Positions 53,910 to 63,235 of a stretch of 64,000 nucleotides of DNA are shown piece after piece. Both the position numbers and the translations under genes were made by a program. Each line of letters begins with the position of its first letter. Position 1 is the first letter of the stretch. Where the stretch lies: contig NZ_UGOD01000001.1 of assembly GCF_900461525.1 (NCBI RefSeq), positions 3,082,001-3,146,000 on the forward strand, read 5' to 3'. The stretch comes from Legionella busanensis. Its GTDB lineage: Bacteria; Pseudomonadota; Gammaproteobacteria; Legionellales; Legionellaceae. Below the pieces are notes generated by a model. The model saw only the letters and a list, made by a program, of their open reading frames with translations. It was not told where the DNA came from and did no database searches.

Positions 53910-54488
53910 ATGATTCAGGCAGATTTAATTATTCAACAAACTAAAAATTGGATTACCTCATTTATTATCCCTTTAAAACTTTGTCCTTTTGCGAAGTATG
54001 TTATTGATCAAAATACTATTCGATTTAGTATTAGCCAGGCGCCAAATAAACAACTTGCATTAGCTGATTTACGCAATGAAATTATCAATTTGGAAAGTAA
54101 TAAAACTATCGAAACAACTATTGTAATCTTTCCAGAGTTATTTAAAGATTTTTTAACTTATTTAGATTTTACTGCGTTTGCTGAGAAAAAACTTATAAAA
54201 AAACAATATGAGGGTATTTATCAATTTGCGACCTTTCATCCTGATTATTGTTTTGCTGATGCTGAAAGCCAAGACGTTACTAATTATACTAATCGCTCGC
54301 CTTATCCCTTGGTACATATTTTACGAGAAGAAAGTATAGAGCAAGCTATTGCTTTTTATGGAAATACTGAAGAAATACCACTTAATAACATTGCGCTTCT
54401 ACGTAAACTTGGTTTAGAAAAAGTAATTACAATCATTTCTAAAACAAATACGATGACATGTACTAACAATATAGAAAATTCTAGCTAA
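53910..54488 (+). CDS. DUF1415 family protein
   Basis: A 192-residue cytoplasmic protein of the DUF1415 family. Conserved features are TKNWITSFIIPLKLCPFAKYV near the start (one Cys), IVIFPELFKDFLTYLDF, and FATFHPDYCFADAE followed by TNRSPYPLVHILREESIEQA. The function is unknown; the Cys and His positions in CPFA and FHPDYCF could bind metal. It is transcribed alone and converges on the phasin gene. Confidence 0.82.
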   Translation: MIQADLIIQQTKNWITSFIIPLKLCPFAKYVIDQNTIRFSISQAPNKQLALADLRNEIINLESNKTIETTIVIFPELFKDFLTYLDFTAFAEKKLIKKQYEGIYQFATFHPDYCFADAESQDVTNYTNRSPYPLVHILREESIEQAIAFYGNTEEIPLNNIALLRKLGLEKVITIISKTNTMTCTNNIENSS

Positions 54489-54553
54489 GCTAATAATTTT
54501 AATAATTATCTTTTTAAAATAGAAGGTATCTTAAAAAGGAATTTATTAATTTA

Positions 54554-54605
54554 AATTTTATTCTAGCTATCGCAAATAGTAAGTCTACGATAGCTGAATA
54601 AAATT
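54554..54605. terminator. Bidirectional terminator between DUF1415 and phasin genes
   Basis: AATTTTATTCTAGCTATCG (54554-54572) and CGATAGCTGAATAAAATT (54588-54605) form an 18-bp stem with one bulged T and a 15-nt loop. A/T-rich ends supply T-runs on both strands, and both flanking genes converge here. Confidence 0.7.
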
Positions 54606-54610
54606 AATTA

Positions 54611-54898
54611 TTATCTTTTACCATCAGCCTTTTTTGCTTCTTCAACAACAGATAGCATAGCTTTTTCAAAAATCTCAAATGACTTTTGCATATAATCCAA
54701 AGCCTTGTGGCCATTTTCAACAGCAAGATTAATTTGCTTTTCTATAAATTCTTCAGGTTTTTTAATTTTTGCGAGCTCTTCAGGCTTTAAATACTTAAAA
54801 TTTTGTAATGTTTTAGCATTTAATTCAGCGATAGCTTGCAAAGGTTCCTGAGCTTTTCTCGCTAGGTCTGTCCAGCGTTCTAAATATGCTTGGTTCAT
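54611..54898 (-). CDS. Phasin (PHA granule protein)
   Basis: A 95-residue, mostly helical amphipathic protein typical of small phasins: LARKAQEPLQAIAELNAKTLQNF, then KPEEFIEKQINLAVENGHKALDYMQKSFEIFEKAML. Phasins coat PHA granules and control their size. It is the last gene of the minus-strand phaB-phaB-phaR-phasin group, 167 bp after phaR, so it may have its own promoter under PhaR control. Confidence 0.82.
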   Translation of the reverse strand: MNQAYLERWTDLARKAQEPLQAIAELNAKTLQNFKYLKPEELAKIKKPEEFIEKQINLAVENGHKALDYMQKSFEIFEKAMLSVVEEAKKADGKR

Positions 54899-55065
54899 AA
54901 TTAAACCTCCTTATGTTGCACTGCACAATATTAGATTAGCTCTTCTAACTTATATTGTCAATTAATTGAAGCAATATTCTTATAATTGAATAAATGCTAA
55001 TAAAATTGTTAAAAAAGCCAATTTAATTATTCGTTACTAATTAATTTTTATTACCACTAAGCAGT

Positions 55066-55479
55066 CTATTTAGCTTTAAATAAAGATTGCCACTGATTAA
55101 ACATTTCACCAACCTGCTGCTGCCAAAGCTGAGCTGTTTGCTGGTAGTCCTGTAAATAAGGACTTTTTTTGATAGAGGTCTCAAATGAAGCAAATAACTG
55201 CTCTAAAATATTTTTATATGCTTGGCTCATTGGATGACTAGCTAATACAATTAAATGTTTTAACATATCTGCGGATAGAAATTGACTGGTTGTACTTTCC
55301 ATTTCTACTAGGATTTGTAATAGGGTAGCACTCGTTATATCTTTATTAGTGCTACTATCTTCTACTCGAAAGGCGATACCTTGAACAACATAACCCTGTA
55401 ATTCCTCAACGGTAATGTATTGACTTCTTTCAGTATCATAAAGGCGACGGTTTTTGTATTTTTTTATTAATCTCACCAT
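55066..55479 (-). CDS. phaR: PHA synthesis repressor PhaR
   Basis: A 137-residue regulator. The N-terminal PHB/PHA accumulation DNA-binding domain begins RLIKKYKNRRLYDTERSQYITVEEL, and a second PHB-associated segment (about 60-105) has LLQILVEMESTTSQFLSADMLKHLI. PhaR binds both PHA and DNA and represses phasin genes until polymer appears. It stands directly between the phaB pair and the phasin gene, which fits that circuit. Confidence 0.9.
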   Translation of the reverse strand: MVRLIKKYKNRRLYDTERSQYITVEELQGYVVQGIAFRVEDSSTNKDITSATLLQILVEMESTTSQFLSADMLKHLIVLASHPMSQAYKNILEQLFASFETSIKKSPYLQDYQQTAQLWQQQVGEMFNQWQSLFKAK

Positions 55480-55507
55480 TTAATCCCCAATTAATTCTTA
55501 CTTAACC

Positions 55508-56254
55508 TTAATACATATGTAAACCACCGTTGATACTTAAGTTTGCGCCAGTAATATAGCGACTTTTCTCATTAATTAAAAACTCCACTACCCAAGCTAC
55601 TTCTTCAGGCTCTGCTAAACGCTTAGCGGGGATTAAATCAATAATTGCCTCTAAAATATCCGGTCGAATTCCTTTCATCAAACGTGTGTTTACATACCCA
55701 GGCGAAATGCTATTTACAGTGACATTAAAGGCCATTAACTCTTGCGCTAAGCTTTTTGTAAATCCATAAATACCAGCCTTAGAAGCCGCATAATTAGCTT
55801 GGGAGAATTGACCTTTTTGAGCATTGACTGAGGAAATATTAATAATACGGCCACTTTTTCGAGCCCGCATGGTTTCTACTACTTGCCGAGTAACATTAAA
55901 CATGCCATCTAAGTTAACGCGCAATACCTCATCCCATTGCTGTTTAGTCATTTTGTGGAAAACTGCATCACGCGTGATACCTGCATTATTAATAAGCACA
56001 TCGACTTGCCCAAATTCTGCAATCAGCCCTGTAATGACTCTTTCGCATTCATTAAAATCAGTTACGTCCATATGTCGAAAATGCAAATGTTTATATCCTT
56101 GCTGATTTAATTCCTGTTGCCAGACCTCCCCTTTGTTATCTGTTACTACATCAAGTGCTACAACATGGCCAAAATAAGGAGCTAACTGCTTTGCAATGGC
56201 AGTACCAATATCGCCTGTTCCCCCAGTAATTAATATAACCTGTTCATTTTGCAT
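55508..56254 (-). CDS. phaB: Acetoacetyl-CoA reductase-like SDR, copy 1
   Basis: A 248-residue short-chain dehydrogenase that should reduce acetoacetyl-CoA to (R)-3-hydroxybutyryl-CoA for PhaC. Key points are ITGGTGDIG (9-17), NNAG (89-92), catalytic S142, Y155 and K159, and the PhaB-type ISSVNAQKGQFSQANYAASKAG. The beta2 end has an Asp (VVALDVV, D35), which usually favours NADH. It lies 29 bp before phaR and 40 bp after its paralogue. Confidence 0.88.
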   Translation of the reverse strand: MQNEQVILITGGTGDIGTAIAKQLAPYFGHVVALDVVTDNKGEVWQQELNQQGYKHLHFRHMDVTDFNECERVITGLIAEFGQVDVLINNAGITRDAVFHKMTKQQWDEVLRVNLDGMFNVTRQVVETMRARKSGRIINISSVNAQKGQFSQANYAASKAGIYGFTKSLAQELMAFNVTVNSISPGYVNTRLMKGIRPDILEAIIDLIPAKRLAEPEEVAWVVEFLINEKSRYITGANLSINGGLHMY

Positions 56255-56294
56255 TTTTTTTAACCTTATGCATATTTAACGTAACTGATTTATT

Positions 56295-57035
56295 TTACAT
56301 ATATTGACCACCATTTATATCTAAATTTGCACCTGTAATAAAACTAGAATCAGGAGACGCAAAGAAAGCAACAGCTTCTGCAATTTCGCTTGGCTTTCCT
56401 AATCGGCCTACAGGAATATTAGCAATAATACTGTTTAAAATATCTTCTTTCATGCTAGTAAGCATGTTTGTTTCTATGTAACCAGGTGAAATAGTATTAA
56501 CTGTAATGCCTTTATTTGCTACTTCCAAGGCTAAGCTTTTACTAAATCCAAAAAGAGCGGCTTTGGTAGCTGCATAATTACATTGCCCAAATTGCCCTTT
56601 ACGACCATTAATTGAAGAAATATTTATAATACGTCCATAATTTTTATCAATCATATGGGGAATAATATTTCGGGTCATGTTAAATACACTTGTTAAATTG
56701 GAATCCACGACCAGTTGCCATTGCTCAGGTGTCATTTTTTTAAGACTACCATCGGCTGTAATACCAGCATTATTCACTAATGTATCAATATGCCCATAAC
56801 GCTCAATAATAAGTGCTGTTAATTTTTCGCAATCTGAAAATTTACAAATATCAGCATAAACAATATCAATATTGTACCCTGCTTCCTGCTGAGCTTTTTG
56901 CCATTGCTTTGCCTCTTCATGTTTACCATTTTTAAAATAACAGGCAATGACTTGGTAATCTTTTGCCAACTGCTGACAAATTGCTGAGCCAATACCGCCT
57001 GTACCCCCAGTAACGACAGCTATTTTCCGCTCCAT
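56295..57035 (-). CDS. phaB: Acetoacetyl-CoA reductase-like SDR, copy 2
   Basis: A 246-residue tandem paralogue of the downstream reductase. It has VTGGTGGIG (8-16), NNAG (88-91), catalytic S141, Y154 and K158, and ISSINGRKGQFGQCNYAATKAA. After beta2 it has CYFKNGKHEEA with no acidic residue and two lysines, which favours NADPH as in classical PhaB. The two copies differ in the cofactor loop much more than around the active site. It heads the operon. No phaA thiolase gene is in the window. Confidence 0.88.
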   Translation of the reverse strand: MERKIAVVTGGTGGIGSAICQQLAKDYQVIACYFKNGKHEEAKQWQKAQQEAGYNIDIVYADICKFSDCEKLTALIIERYGHIDTLVNNAGITADGSLKKMTPEQWQLVVDSNLTSVFNMTRNIIPHMIDKNYGRIINISSINGRKGQFGQCNYAATKAALFGFSKSLALEVANKGITVNTISPGYIETNMLTSMKEDILNSIIANIPVGRLGKPSEIAEAVAFFASPDSSFITGANLDINGGQYM

Positions 57036-57546
57036 AGAAATAGACCTCGTGCAAGTTAGTGGATACTTATAAAGTAAGTATATTTTTTTACTTTATGCCT
57101 ACATAAAAAGCAAATCATTTCATATTTCCAAACTATAAAAAAATATTAAATGCAAAATAAAGGCCAAACTTATTTAAAATTACTTGTTTCTATTAAATAT
57201 CAATAGGAAAAACTTAATAATTTTTTTAGTCACGCTAAGAAGCAATTATAACTTTTAGAGTAGTTTACCTATTATTTTGAACTAACTAGATTGATTGCTT
57301 TTGAGCATTATTTAATAAATTTATGTAAAAAAAGACTCACTATTCCTTGTGCCACTATGTGAGGTTATTTTAAATGTTTTGCCGCGCCCAACCTAAACTC
57401 CCTATAAAATCGACTGACAAAGAATTACTTTTGTATATCTGAATTAATTTAAACTGGTACTCTAAATTAATATTGAGCAATTGTTAACATGAATTGTTAA
57501 TGGGTATTAACTTCATAATTAACACCCATTAACATACTATACCCTA
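57036..57546. other. AT-rich gap between desaturase and phaB genes
   Basis: Mostly non-coding. It must hold the phaB operon promoter; AAAGTAA/TTACTTT flank a T-run near 57075-57096 and could be a regulator site. A 22-codon frame at about 57374 (MFCRAQPKLPIKSTDKELLL) is too short to support. A strong hairpin at the right end is listed separately. Confidence 0.35.
57495..57534 (-). terminator. Hairpin after the desaturase gene
   Basis: A 16-bp stem, TGTTAATGGGTATTAA with TTAACACCCATTAACA and one mismatch that becomes a G-U pair on the minus strand, around the loop CTTCATAA. It lies 13 bp after the desaturase stop. No T-run follows. Confidence 0.55.
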
Positions 57547-58734
57547 TCAAATTTTAACCTGTTTTGGTACAAAATTTTTGATTTGCTGAGCAAATTGATG
57601 TAGAACTTCCAAACCAGATTCTTCAGCTTGCTTACACCATTGTTGTAACGATTCTACTAATTCCTTTTGAGAAGTCGCTGTCTTTAGCCAAATATTTTGG
57701 AGAGATTGACGATAAAAATAAACAATTTGCAAACGTTCACGCTGGGCTAATAAAGCCTGCAGTTTGGTTTTCGCACGAGGGGATAATAAACTATCTTGCA
57801 AGCGTAATAACCGACCAGCGCATTGAAATAGCTTTTTCTTGGCTTTATCATCTTTGGCTAAGCGCTTTTCCAGTTTAAGCGTTGGTAGAACGACACGTTT
57901 ATAATAAAAAGACATAACCTGAAAACGATTATTAATCACAGCCCTAACAGTATCTAGATCAACATGAAGCTTTCTTTCATCAGTTGCTAGCTTTGGCGGT
58001 AATTTTTTAACCTTAGCCAATCCTAACCAGGATAAACAGCGAATATACATCCAGCCAATATCAAATTCCCACCATTTTATTGAGAATTTAGCAGATGAGG
58101 CGAAAGTATGATGATTATTATGCAACTCTTCGCCACCTATCCAAAAACCCCATGGAAAAATATTGGTTGCCGCATCAGGGCATTCAAAATTCCGATATCC
58201 CCAATGGTGACCTATACCATTAACTACCCCTGCAGCATGAACGGGAATCCAAAGCATTTGGATAGCCCATATAGTAATGCCAGGAAGGCCAAAAAGTAAT
58301 AAATTAATGATAAACATGAGCAAAATACCTTTGGCCGAAAAGCGACTATATAGATTGCGTTCAATCCAGTCATTTGGCGTACCATGAGAATACTTTGCAA
58401 TCATAGCTTTATCTTTTGCTGCGTTTCTATAAAGCTCTGCACCTTCCCAAAAGACTTTTTTTATGCCTAAGACCTTAGGACTATGTGGATCACCTTCAAC
58501 ATCGGTAGTAGCATGATGTTTACGGTGAATAGCTACCCATTCTGCTGTAATCATACCGGTGGTTAACCATAGCCAAAAACGAAAGAAATGACTCACAATA
58601 GGATGCAACGTTATTGCTCTATGGGTTTGACAACGATGAAGATAAAGGGTAACTCCAGCGATTGTAATTTGTGTTAAAACTAGTGTGGCTATAACATAGC
58701 CCCAAAAAGAAAGATTTAATAATCCAAACATCAT
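57547..58734 (-). CDS. Membrane fatty-acid (acyl-CoA delta-9 type) desaturase
   Basis: A 395-residue membrane di-iron desaturase. The three histidine boxes are HRCQTH (33-38), HRKHH (70-74) and HNNHH (205-209), with the hydrophobic helices between them in the usual order. It should place a cis double bond in saturated acyl chains for membrane fluidity, with an outside electron donor. Beyond the core (about 265) it carries some 130 extra residues, helical and basic (LRLQDSLLSPRAKTKLQALLAQRERLQ), not needed for catalysis. It diverges from the mutM operon. Confidence 0.9.
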   Translation of the reverse strand: MMFGLLNLSFWGYVIATLVLTQITIAGVTLYLHRCQTHRAITLHPIVSHFFRFWLWLTTGMITAEWVAIHRKHHATTDVEGDPHSPKVLGIKKVFWEGAELYRNAAKDKAMIAKYSHGTPNDWIERNLYSRFSAKGILLMFIINLLLFGLPGITIWAIQMLWIPVHAAGVVNGIGHHWGYRNFECPDAATNIFPWGFWIGGEELHNNHHTFASSAKFSIKWWEFDIGWMYIRCLSWLGLAKVKKLPPKLATDERKLHVDLDTVRAVINNRFQVMSFYYKRVVLPTLKLEKRLAKDDKAKKKLFQCAGRLLRLQDSLLSPRAKTKLQALLAQRERLQIVYFYRQSLQNIWLKTATSQKELVESLQQWCKQAEESGLEVLHQFAQQIKNFVPKQVKI

Positions 58735-58907
58735 AAACTGCTCCTCGCAAAGATGTGATGCTAAATAGTTTCAGTATTATGCTGTTAGTTACAAATAGAA
58801 GCAACTACTGTTAAACTTTATAGTTAGAATTTTGTACAGTAAGCGTTATTTTCAAATGGTTACTATTATAATATTAACACAGAATGAGACTTATTATTGG
58901 AAATTTT

Positions 58908-59138
58908 ATGAATAAAAGATTAAATTACCTGTTTCAGACAATTATTCCCTTCTTACTTGTTGGTATGGTTATTGCCATGTTGATAGGATTACTTATCATG
59001 TTTTCTTATGTTTTAATGTGGGGAATTCTGATTGGTGGTATTCTTTGGGTTGTTTCAGTAGTTAAGAACCTTATTTTTCCTAAAAAGACCATTCTCAAGT
59101 CAGAAGGTCGTATTATAGAACACAATGATCGTAAATAA
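58908..59138 (+). CDS. Small membrane protein upstream of mutM
   Basis: A 76-residue protein with two hydrophobic helices (about 10-32 and 36-55) and a basic, polar tail (FPKKTILKSEGRIIEHNDRK). I chose the ATG at 58908 (MNKRLNYLFQ) with GGA 7 nt upstream; an ATG at 58884 would add eight residues. Its stop overlaps the mutM ATG (TAATG), so translation is coupled. The family is not recognised; a role in DNA repair is not implied by the sequence. Confidence 0.65.
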   Translation: MNKRLNYLFQTIIPFLLVGMVIAMLIGLLIMFSYVLMWGILIGGILWVVSVVKNLIFPKKTILKSEGRIIEHNDRK

Positions 59139-59962
59139 TGCCTGAATTACCTGAAGTTGAGACGACTCGTCTAGCCATTAGTCCTTATTTGACTAATCAA
59201 ATTATTACACGGGTTACTATTAGAAATTCACAGTTACGCCTACCTGTATCCGGTGAGTTATCGGATATTTGTCCAGGTCAAACAATTGAGGCGGTAGAAC
59301 GCCGGGCTAAATATTTAATTCTTATTCTTTCCAAAGGTTATATCCTGATTCATTTAGGCATGTCAGGCCATTTGCGCTTAGTTAATCCATCAACACCACT
59401 TGAAAAACATGATCATATTGAGCTTACCCTTGAAAATGGCTTAATCGTACGCTATCAGGATCCACGACGTTTTGGTCTTTGGCTCTATTTAACCAGCGAA
59501 CCAGCTAACCATAAGCTATTAAATCATTTAGGCCCGGAGCCCTTAACAGATAATTTTAATGCGAATTATCTATTTAAACGTTGTCAAGGAAAGAAACAAA
59601 GTATTAAATCATTTTTAATGGACAATCAAATTGTAGTTGGCATTGGCAATATTTATGCCACAGAGAGCCTCTTTTTAGCGGGCGTTCATCCTTTTGAGTC
59701 TGCAGGTAACTTAACAATCGAACAATTAACTAAATTAGTTAACTATGCTAAACGAGTATTACAACAAGCCATTGATTATGGGGGTACTACGTTGCGTGAT
59801 TTTTACTCTTTAGGTAATCCTGGATATTTCATTAACCAATTAAAAGTATATGGTCGTAAAGGGCAAGCTTGTATTGATTGTAATACTATAATTGAAAGTT
59901 TAAAAATAGCAGGTCGTACGTCAGCTTATTGCCCTAAATGTCAGCCATTAAAACAGAATTAA
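59138..59962 (+). CDS. mutM: Formamidopyrimidine-DNA glycosylase (Fpg)
   Basis: A 274-residue base-excision repair enzyme that removes 8-oxoguanine and ring-opened purines and cuts the strand. The N-terminal PELPEVET holds the catalytic P2/E3, K58-type lysine is in RRAKYLI, the H2TH region is VVGIGNIYATESLF, and the zinc finger is CIDCNTIIESLKIAGRTSAYCPKC near the end (four Cys). Length is standard. Confidence 0.97.
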   Translation: MPELPEVETTRLAISPYLTNQIITRVTIRNSQLRLPVSGELSDICPGQTIEAVERRAKYLILILSKGYILIHLGMSGHLRLVNPSTPLEKHDHIELTLENGLIVRYQDPRRFGLWLYLTSEPANHKLLNHLGPEPLTDNFNANYLFKRCQGKKQSIKSFLMDNQIVVGIGNIYATESLFLAGVHPFESAGNLTIEQLTKLVNYAKRVLQQAIDYGGTTLRDFYSLGNPGYFINQLKVYGRKGQACIDCNTIIESLKIAGRTSAYCPKCQPLKQN

Positions 59963-60130
59963 TTTTGTAAGTTAAGATACATGCAGTATTATCAGCTACT
60001 GAAAAGTCATATGAACTGGTTATGTTTCTTTAAAAGATAAATTTAAAAAGCAAATAAATAACCTTGCTTCAGACTGATGAAAGTAATGACAACTAATAAT
60101 TTAGGTTATATAAAGCTATAAGTAACATAT

Positions 60131-60865
60131 ATGAGAATAAGTAAATTTCGTACTCAATGGATCGCTTTACTCTCTGTTCTACATACGGCAAAAATTTGTG
60201 GTCATGCCGTCTTTAGGCAATTAATAGGTAACATTAATCGACCTTGGGTCGATAGTACTATTATGAAATGGTCAACTAAATTACTAAATTTAATTGGCGT
60301 TAAACTTGTAGTATTTAATCCCTACCATGTGGAGCCACAGCCAGGAAAAGCGACTATTATTATGTGCAATCATACTAGCCTTTATGACATTCCAATTAGT
60401 TTTAAAGCTTTCCCTAATCATTCAATTCGCATGTTAGCTAAAAGGGAGCTTTCTAAAATTCCTATCATGGGTAAAGGCATGTCAGCTACCGAGTTCCCAT
60501 TTATTGATCGGAAAAATAGACATCAAGCAATTCGAGATTTGGCATTTGCACGTCAATTAATGGAGAGTGGCATTATTATGTGGATTGCGCCAGAAGGCAC
60601 TCGCTCTAAAACAGGCGAATTAGCTCCTTTTAAAAAAGGGGCATTTATTACGGCAATTGAGGCAAAAGCAACTATTATTCCTATCGGTATTCGAGGAGCT
60701 TACAATATATTGCCGCCAAAAACCATGCGATTTAACTTAAATCAAAAGGCTGAAATTCATATTGGCAAACCTATTGATGCTGCACAATATACTCTTGAAA
60801 ATAAAGATGAACTAATAAATACCGTTTATCAAGCAATTAAGGAGCTTGTAGAAGGCTCTGCATAA
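60131..60865 (+). CDS. plsC: 1-acyl-sn-glycerol-3-phosphate acyltransferase
   Basis: A 244-residue membrane-bound acyltransferase making phosphatidic acid. Motif I NHTSLYD (80-86: N80, H81, D86) and motif III EGTRSK (155-160) are intact, with FPFID between them. An N-terminal segment (about 10-35) is only weakly hydrophobic, so membrane contact may be peripheral. PlsC is the likely symbol; another acyltransferase of the same fold (for example an ornithine-lipid enzyme) is possible. It is transcribed alone. Confidence 0.88.
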   Translation: MRISKFRTQWIALLSVLHTAKICGHAVFRQLIGNINRPWVDSTIMKWSTKLLNLIGVKLVVFNPYHVEPQPGKATIIMCNHTSLYDIPISFKAFPNHSIRMLAKRELSKIPIMGKGMSATEFPFIDRKNRHQAIRDLAFARQLMESGIIMWIAPEGTRSKTGELAPFKKGAFITAIEAKATIIPIGIRGAYNILPPKTMRFNLNQKAEIHIGKPIDAAQYTLENKDELINTVYQAIKELVEGSA

Positions 60866-60896
60866 GTAGTCTAATTAACATTAGCGCTCTAAGCTT

Positions 60897-62624
60897 TTAA
60901 TAGGTTAAACCATATCCACCATGATCTTTATTAATAGCAACCGCTAGACCTATTCCACGGGGATCAGAGGCCGCAGTAATTATATTTAGTTTTTTATCCC
61001 AGCTTATTGCTTGCATATCGCCATAATATTGTTTTAAAGCCATTAACTGATAGCCCATGGCTTTAAGTTGCGCCTGAAGCTCAGGTGAAAAAGTTTCAGG
61101 TTCAAATTGCAGCCAATCTGGTAAGTATTGATGATGAAAACGCATCTTAGAAACTAAACTAATAGCACCTTTATAATTAAAAAATGATAACGTACTAAGT
61201 AAAACCATGGTGGGTATTCGACTACCGCCTGGTGTTCCTAAAATAGCTGTACGGCCAGGCATCTCTAAAAATGTAGGTGACATATTAGACATAGGCCTTT
61301 TTCCTGGCGCGATACTATTTACAGGATGACCTACTAAACCATACTGATTTTTAACCCCTTCTTTAGCTGAAAAATCATCCATTTCATCGTTTAGTAAGAC
61401 ACCTGTGCCGGCAGCAATGACACTTGAGCCAAAAATATAATTTATAGTTAAGGTCGCTGACACACGATTACCATCAGCGTCAATAATACTAATATGAGTT
61501 GTATTAGTATTATTTTGATTTATATTTTGATCTAAACCAAGTTCTGAACTAGGTAACGCTTTATCTGCAGGAATTAACGATCGTAATTGTTTAGCATTTT
61601 TAGATGATAATAATTTATCTAAATTAATTTGCGTGAATTCCGGATCAGCAATGGTTTGATTACTTTGCCAGTAAGCAAGCCGCATGGATTCTATTAGATA
61701 ATGAACAAATTGAACTTTGTTAAATGACTGTAGCGGTAACCCCTCAAGAATATTTAATATGGTAAGTAATATTACACCACCAGCTGAAGGTGGCGGCGCT
61801 GTAATAATAAGCATATTATGATAAGCACCTTGGAGTGGTTCTCTTATTTTAATTTTATAATTAGCGAGATCATCTAAAGTCCAAATCCCTCCAGTAGCAC
61901 GTACACCAGCAACCAGTTTTTGAGCAATTTCCCCACGGTAAAAACCATCATGCCCTTTTTCAGCTAATATTTTTAATGTGCTAGCTAAATCTGGTTGCTT
62001 AAGGATTTCACCAATTTTATAAGGCTGATTATTATGTAAAAAAATGGCTGCCGTTGCTGGAAAGCGCAGCATAACCTCCATTCTATCGGTCATTTGGGAA
62101 AAATGATTAAATTGCGCATCGACTGCAAAACCTTGCTCTGCAAGGCGGATGGCTGGCGCTAACGTTCGTGATAAAGGTAGTCGGCCATAATGCTTTGCAA
62201 TATAGGTAAGCGCCGCAGGCTCTCCAGGGATGGCAGCAGCTAAGCCCCCGTCAAGTGATAATCTTGGGACAATTTCACCCTTTTTATCAAGAAACATATT
62301 TTCATGTGCCGCTAAGGGCGCCACTTCCCGACCATCAATTATAATATTCTTTTTAATTTTAGCATCATACAGTAGCCAGAAACCGCCGCCACCTAAACCA
62401 GAATGATAAGGTTCGACTACTGCTAATGTAGCACTTACGGCAACTGCTGCATCAAATGCATTGCCCCCAGCGGCAAGAACTTCTAAGCCAGCATTGGTGG
62501 CTAATGGGTGGGCGCTTGCTACAGCATAGCCTGGCGGATTTTCAAAAATCAAATCACTTGCTTGACTTAAATGAATACTACTTATCCCTATAGCAAAACA
62601 TAGCAAAAATTGTGATTTATTCAT
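60897..62624 (-). CDS. ggt: Gamma-glutamyltransferase
   Basis: A 575-residue exported enzyme that cuts gamma-glutamyl bonds such as in glutathione, and is self-processed. The signal peptide is about 1-22. The large-subunit N-terminus has [26 protein letters not shown], and the catalytic Thr of the small subunit is T376 in [18 protein letters not shown], where cleavage gives the two chains. [10 protein letters not shown] and [20 protein letters not shown] complete the active site. It overlaps coaD by 4 bp, so it is downstream in one transcript. Confidence 0.94.
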   Translation of the reverse strand: MNKSQFLLCFAIGISSIHLSQASDLIFENPPGYAVASAHPLATNAGLEVLAAGGNAFDAAVAVSATLAVVEPYHSGLGGGGFWLLYDAKIKKNIIIDGREVAPLAAHENMFLDKKGEIVPRLSLDGGLAAAIPGEPAALTYIAKHYGRLPLSRTLAPAIRLAEQGFAVDAQFNHFSQMTDRMEVMLRFPATAAIFLHNNQPYKIGEILKQPDLASTLKILAEKGHDGFYRGEIAQKLVAGVRATGGIWTLDDLANYKIKIREPLQGAYHNMLIITAPPPSAGGVILLTILNILEGLPLQSFNKVQFVHYLIESMRLAYWQSNQTIADPEFTQINLDKLLSSKNAKQLRSLIPADKALPSSELGLDQNINQNNTNTTHISIIDADGNRVSATLTINYIFGSSVIAAGTGVLLNDEMDDFSAKEGVKNQYGLVGHPVNSIAPGKRPMSNMSPTFLEMPGRTAILGTPGGSRIPTMVLLSTLSFFNYKGAISLVSKMRFHHQYLPDWLQFEPETFSPELQAQLKAMGYQLMALKQYYGDMQAISWDKKLNIITAASDPRGIGLAVAINKDHGGYGLTY

Positions 62625-63109
62625 GTCCCTTTGCTTAATTTTTCATTGAAAGCTTTTACAACATTTGCTGGTACAAATTGCGAGACATCTCCTTTTAATC
62701 TCGCTATCTCCCTTACTAAAGTTGAAGAAATAAACATTAAATCTTCGGAAGGTGTTAAAAATACAGTTTCAATATCTGCACTTAACTTTCGATTCATACC
62801 AGCAAGCTGAAATTCATACTCAAAATCATTCACAGCTCTTAAGCCACGTAAAATGATATTTCCCTGTTGTTCTTTGACAAAATCAATTAATAGCGTATCA
62901 AAGCCTAGTACTTTAACACCAGGAATTTCTTGGAGAGCCTGCTTAGTCAAATTAATGCGAGTCTCTATAGGAAAAAAAGGGTTTTTAGCATCATTACTTG
63001 CAACACCAACTATAATTTCTGGAAAAATTTGGGCCGCTCTTTTTATAATATCAATATGTCCATTAGTGATGGGATCAAAAGTTCCAGGATAGATAGCACG
63101 CTGTTTCAT
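62621..63109 (-). CDS. coaD: Phosphopantetheine adenylyltransferase
   Basis: A 162-residue hexameric enzyme for the fourth step of coenzyme A synthesis. [15 protein letters not shown] (residues 8-22, with the HxGH-type His) and the [10 protein letters not shown] segment (ATP binding) are clear. Its stop overlaps the ggt start by 4 bp. The length matches E. coli CoaD (159). Confidence 0.97.
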   Translation of the reverse strand: MKQRAIYPGTFDPITNGHIDIIKRAAQIFPEIIVGVASNDAKNPFFPIETRINLTKQALQEIPGVKVLGFDTLLIDFVKEQQGNIILRGLRAVNDFEYEFQLAGMNRKLSADIETVFLTPSEDLMFISSTLVREIARLKGDVSQFVPANVVKAFNEKLSKGT

Positions 63110-63235
63110 GAATTAAATTTTAAATATAAATAATATCAGTCTAACGTATTGTTTTGAAAAAGACTATTCTCATTAATACTGTTTATCAAAAAGGTAACTA
63201 CATTGTTTCAAAGAATGTTTATACTAAGGCCCACT

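Noticed and set aside
57374-57442. A 22-codon frame in the desaturase/phaB gap
   Set aside because: Too short and without a recognisable signal; a weak GAGG upstream is not enough.
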